A stretch of DNA of 64,000 nt from Streptomyces sp. TG1A-8 (GTDB lineage: Bacteria; Actinomycetota; Actinomycetes; Streptomycetales; Streptomycetaceae), in assembly GCF_030499535.1 (NCBI RefSeq), contig NZ_JASTLB010000001.1:2542001-2606000 (forward strand). The letters run 5' to 3'. The notes below the pieces were generated by a model. It had not been told where the DNA came from. It made no database searches and saw only the letters and a program-made list of their open reading frames with translations. Shown in pieces: positions 63,199-64,000 of the stretch. The stretch's first letter is position 1. Each line of letters starts with the position of its first letter. Both the position numbers and the translations under genes were made by a program.

Positions 63199-64000
63199 CC
63201 GTCAGCCGGCTCGCCGAGCACCCCATCGACACCAGCCATCCGAGCGGCCGCCCGGCCGGGGCCGCTCACCGCACCACCGGTGCGGCGGCCCCGCCGGACG
63301 GCCGCGGGCCCGGGCACCCGCACTCCGTACCCACCCCGCACCCCCTCCCGGCGTCGGACCTGCCCGCCGCCCAGCAGCCGCAGTGGCCCGACGCCGAGGC
63401 CCTCGCCGAAGCCGCCGCGCACCTCGGCCGGACCCCTTCCCTGGTCCTGCCGCAGGAGTGCGACACGCTCCGCGACCGCCTCGCCGCCGTCGCCCGCGGC
63501 GAGGCCGTCATCCTCCAGGGCGGTGACTGCGCCGAGACCTTCGACGGGGCCGGCGAGCAGCAGGTCGACGCCAAGTTCCGCACGCTCAACCAGATGGCCG
63601 CCGTCATCGCCGAGGCGGCCGTCGCGCCCGTCGTCACCATCGGCCGCATGGCCGGCCAGTACGCCAAGCCGCGCTCCGGCACCCACGAGACCCGGGACGG
63701 CGTGACGCTGCCCGCCTACCGGGGCGACCTCGTCAACGGCTCCGTCTTCACCGCCGGGTCCCGCACCCCGCAGCCCGACCGCCTGGCCCGGGCCCACCGG
63801 GTGTCGGCGACCACGCTGAACCTGCTGCGCGCGCTGGCGGCGCGCAGCCGCACCGAGTTCTGGACCAGCCACGAGGCCCTCGTCCTGGAGTACGAGCGCG
63901 CCCTGACCCGCGGCACCCCGGCCGGCCCCTACAATTTGTCCGCCCACACCGTGTGGGTGGGTGAACGCACCCGCCAGCTCGGTGGTGCCCACATCGACTA
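63195..64000 (+). CDS. class II (plant-type) DAHP synthase, 3' truncated by the window
   Basis: Starts at the GTG at 63195, overlapping the lyase stop by 4 nt (GTGA). After a 45-residue variable, Pro/His-rich N-terminus come A-A-Q-Q-P-Q-W-P, I-L-Q-G-G-D-C-A-E-T-F (metal-binding Cys), G-R-M-A-G-Q-Y-A-K-P-R-S and L-P-A-Y-R-G-D-L-V-N-G. 268 of roughly 400-450 residues are visible and intact. It condenses PEP and erythrose 4-phosphate at the entry of the shikimate pathway. Its coupling to a lyase and former synthetase suggests a secondary-metabolism copy of the PhzC kind. Confidence 0.92.
   Translation, partial: MTVSRLAEHPIDTSHPSGRPAGAAHRTTGAAAPPDGRGPGHPHSVPTPHPLPASDLPAAQQPQWPDAEALAEAAAHLGRTPSLVLPQECDTLRDRLAAVARGEAVILQGGDCAETFDGAGEQQVDAKFRTLNQMAAVIAEAAVAPVVTIGRMAGQYAKPRSGTHETRDGVTLPAYRGDLVNGSVFTAGSRTPQPDRLARAHRVSATTLNLLRALAARSRTEFWTSHEALVLEYERALTRGTPAGPYNLSAHTVWVGERTRQLGGAHID

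Overview
The window is high-G+C actinobacterial chromosome and almost certainly Streptomyces. Third codon positions are nearly all G or C, GTG starts and 4-nt GTGA overlaps are common, and it carries mycothiol synthesis (MshB), a Tat component, bldK-type oligopeptide transporters and SpoIIE/RsbW-type signalling proteins. Several blocks keep the gene neighbourhoods of the Mycobacterium tuberculosis core: sigE-rseA-tatB near mrp; DUF3117-tag-(DivIVA-like)-folP2-LOG-dapE; and typA-lpqW. This points to a core arm rather than an island. No tRNA, rRNA, CRISPR array, insertion sequence or prophage was recognised.

Layout. 0-6.5 kb: end of an MgtE-type CBS protein, a DUF1003 membrane protein, Mrp, an unknown protein, TatB, an anti-sigma/ECF sigma pair and an O-methyltransferase. 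6.5-17.5 kb: housekeeping genes (DUF3117, enoyl-CoA hydratase, 3-methyladenine glycosylase, DivIVA-like protein, FolP2, LOG protein, DapE, DapC, 7Fe ferredoxin, acetyltransferase, SirB1 protein), plus two envelope or secreted proteins. 17.5-27.4 kb: a two-component system coupled to an ABC-2 exporter, a large VanW-like wall-binding protein, MshB and an S9 peptidase.

27.5-47 kb: three complete oligopeptide ABC transporters side by side. The first (minus strand, 27495-33105) has order SBP-B-C-D-F. The second (plus, 33578-39680) and third (minus, 40661-46969) share the bldK order C-SBP-B-D-F and converge on a small methyltransferase. Their last ATPase genes contain long stretches of near-identical DNA in inverted orientation, a sign of gene conversion. 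From the collinear minus-strand arrangement of S. coelicolor bldK and its neighbour as I remember it, I infer that the third operon is the bldK orthologue and the plus-strand operon is an extra paralogue.

47.5-61.5 kb: TypA, an LpqW-like lipoprotein, a GH18-like membrane-anchored protein, a TPM-family protein that has lost its TPM domain, a PAS-PAS-GAF-PP2C-ATPase phosphatase with a separate RsbW-like kinase, a Nudix hydrolase, a SPOR-like microprotein, a GntR regulator and an SRAP protein. 61.2-64 kb: the edge of a damaged biosynthetic cluster. The C-terminal thioesterase of a lost synthetase and the 3' part of a fumarase-superfamily lyase meet head to head at one scar near 62.13 kb. The lyase also carries a one-base frameshift, and a class II DAHP synthase follows and runs off the end.

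Perfect hairpins separate most transcription units. A 61-bp imperfect palindrome occurs twice, each time at the 3' end of a minus-strand gene.
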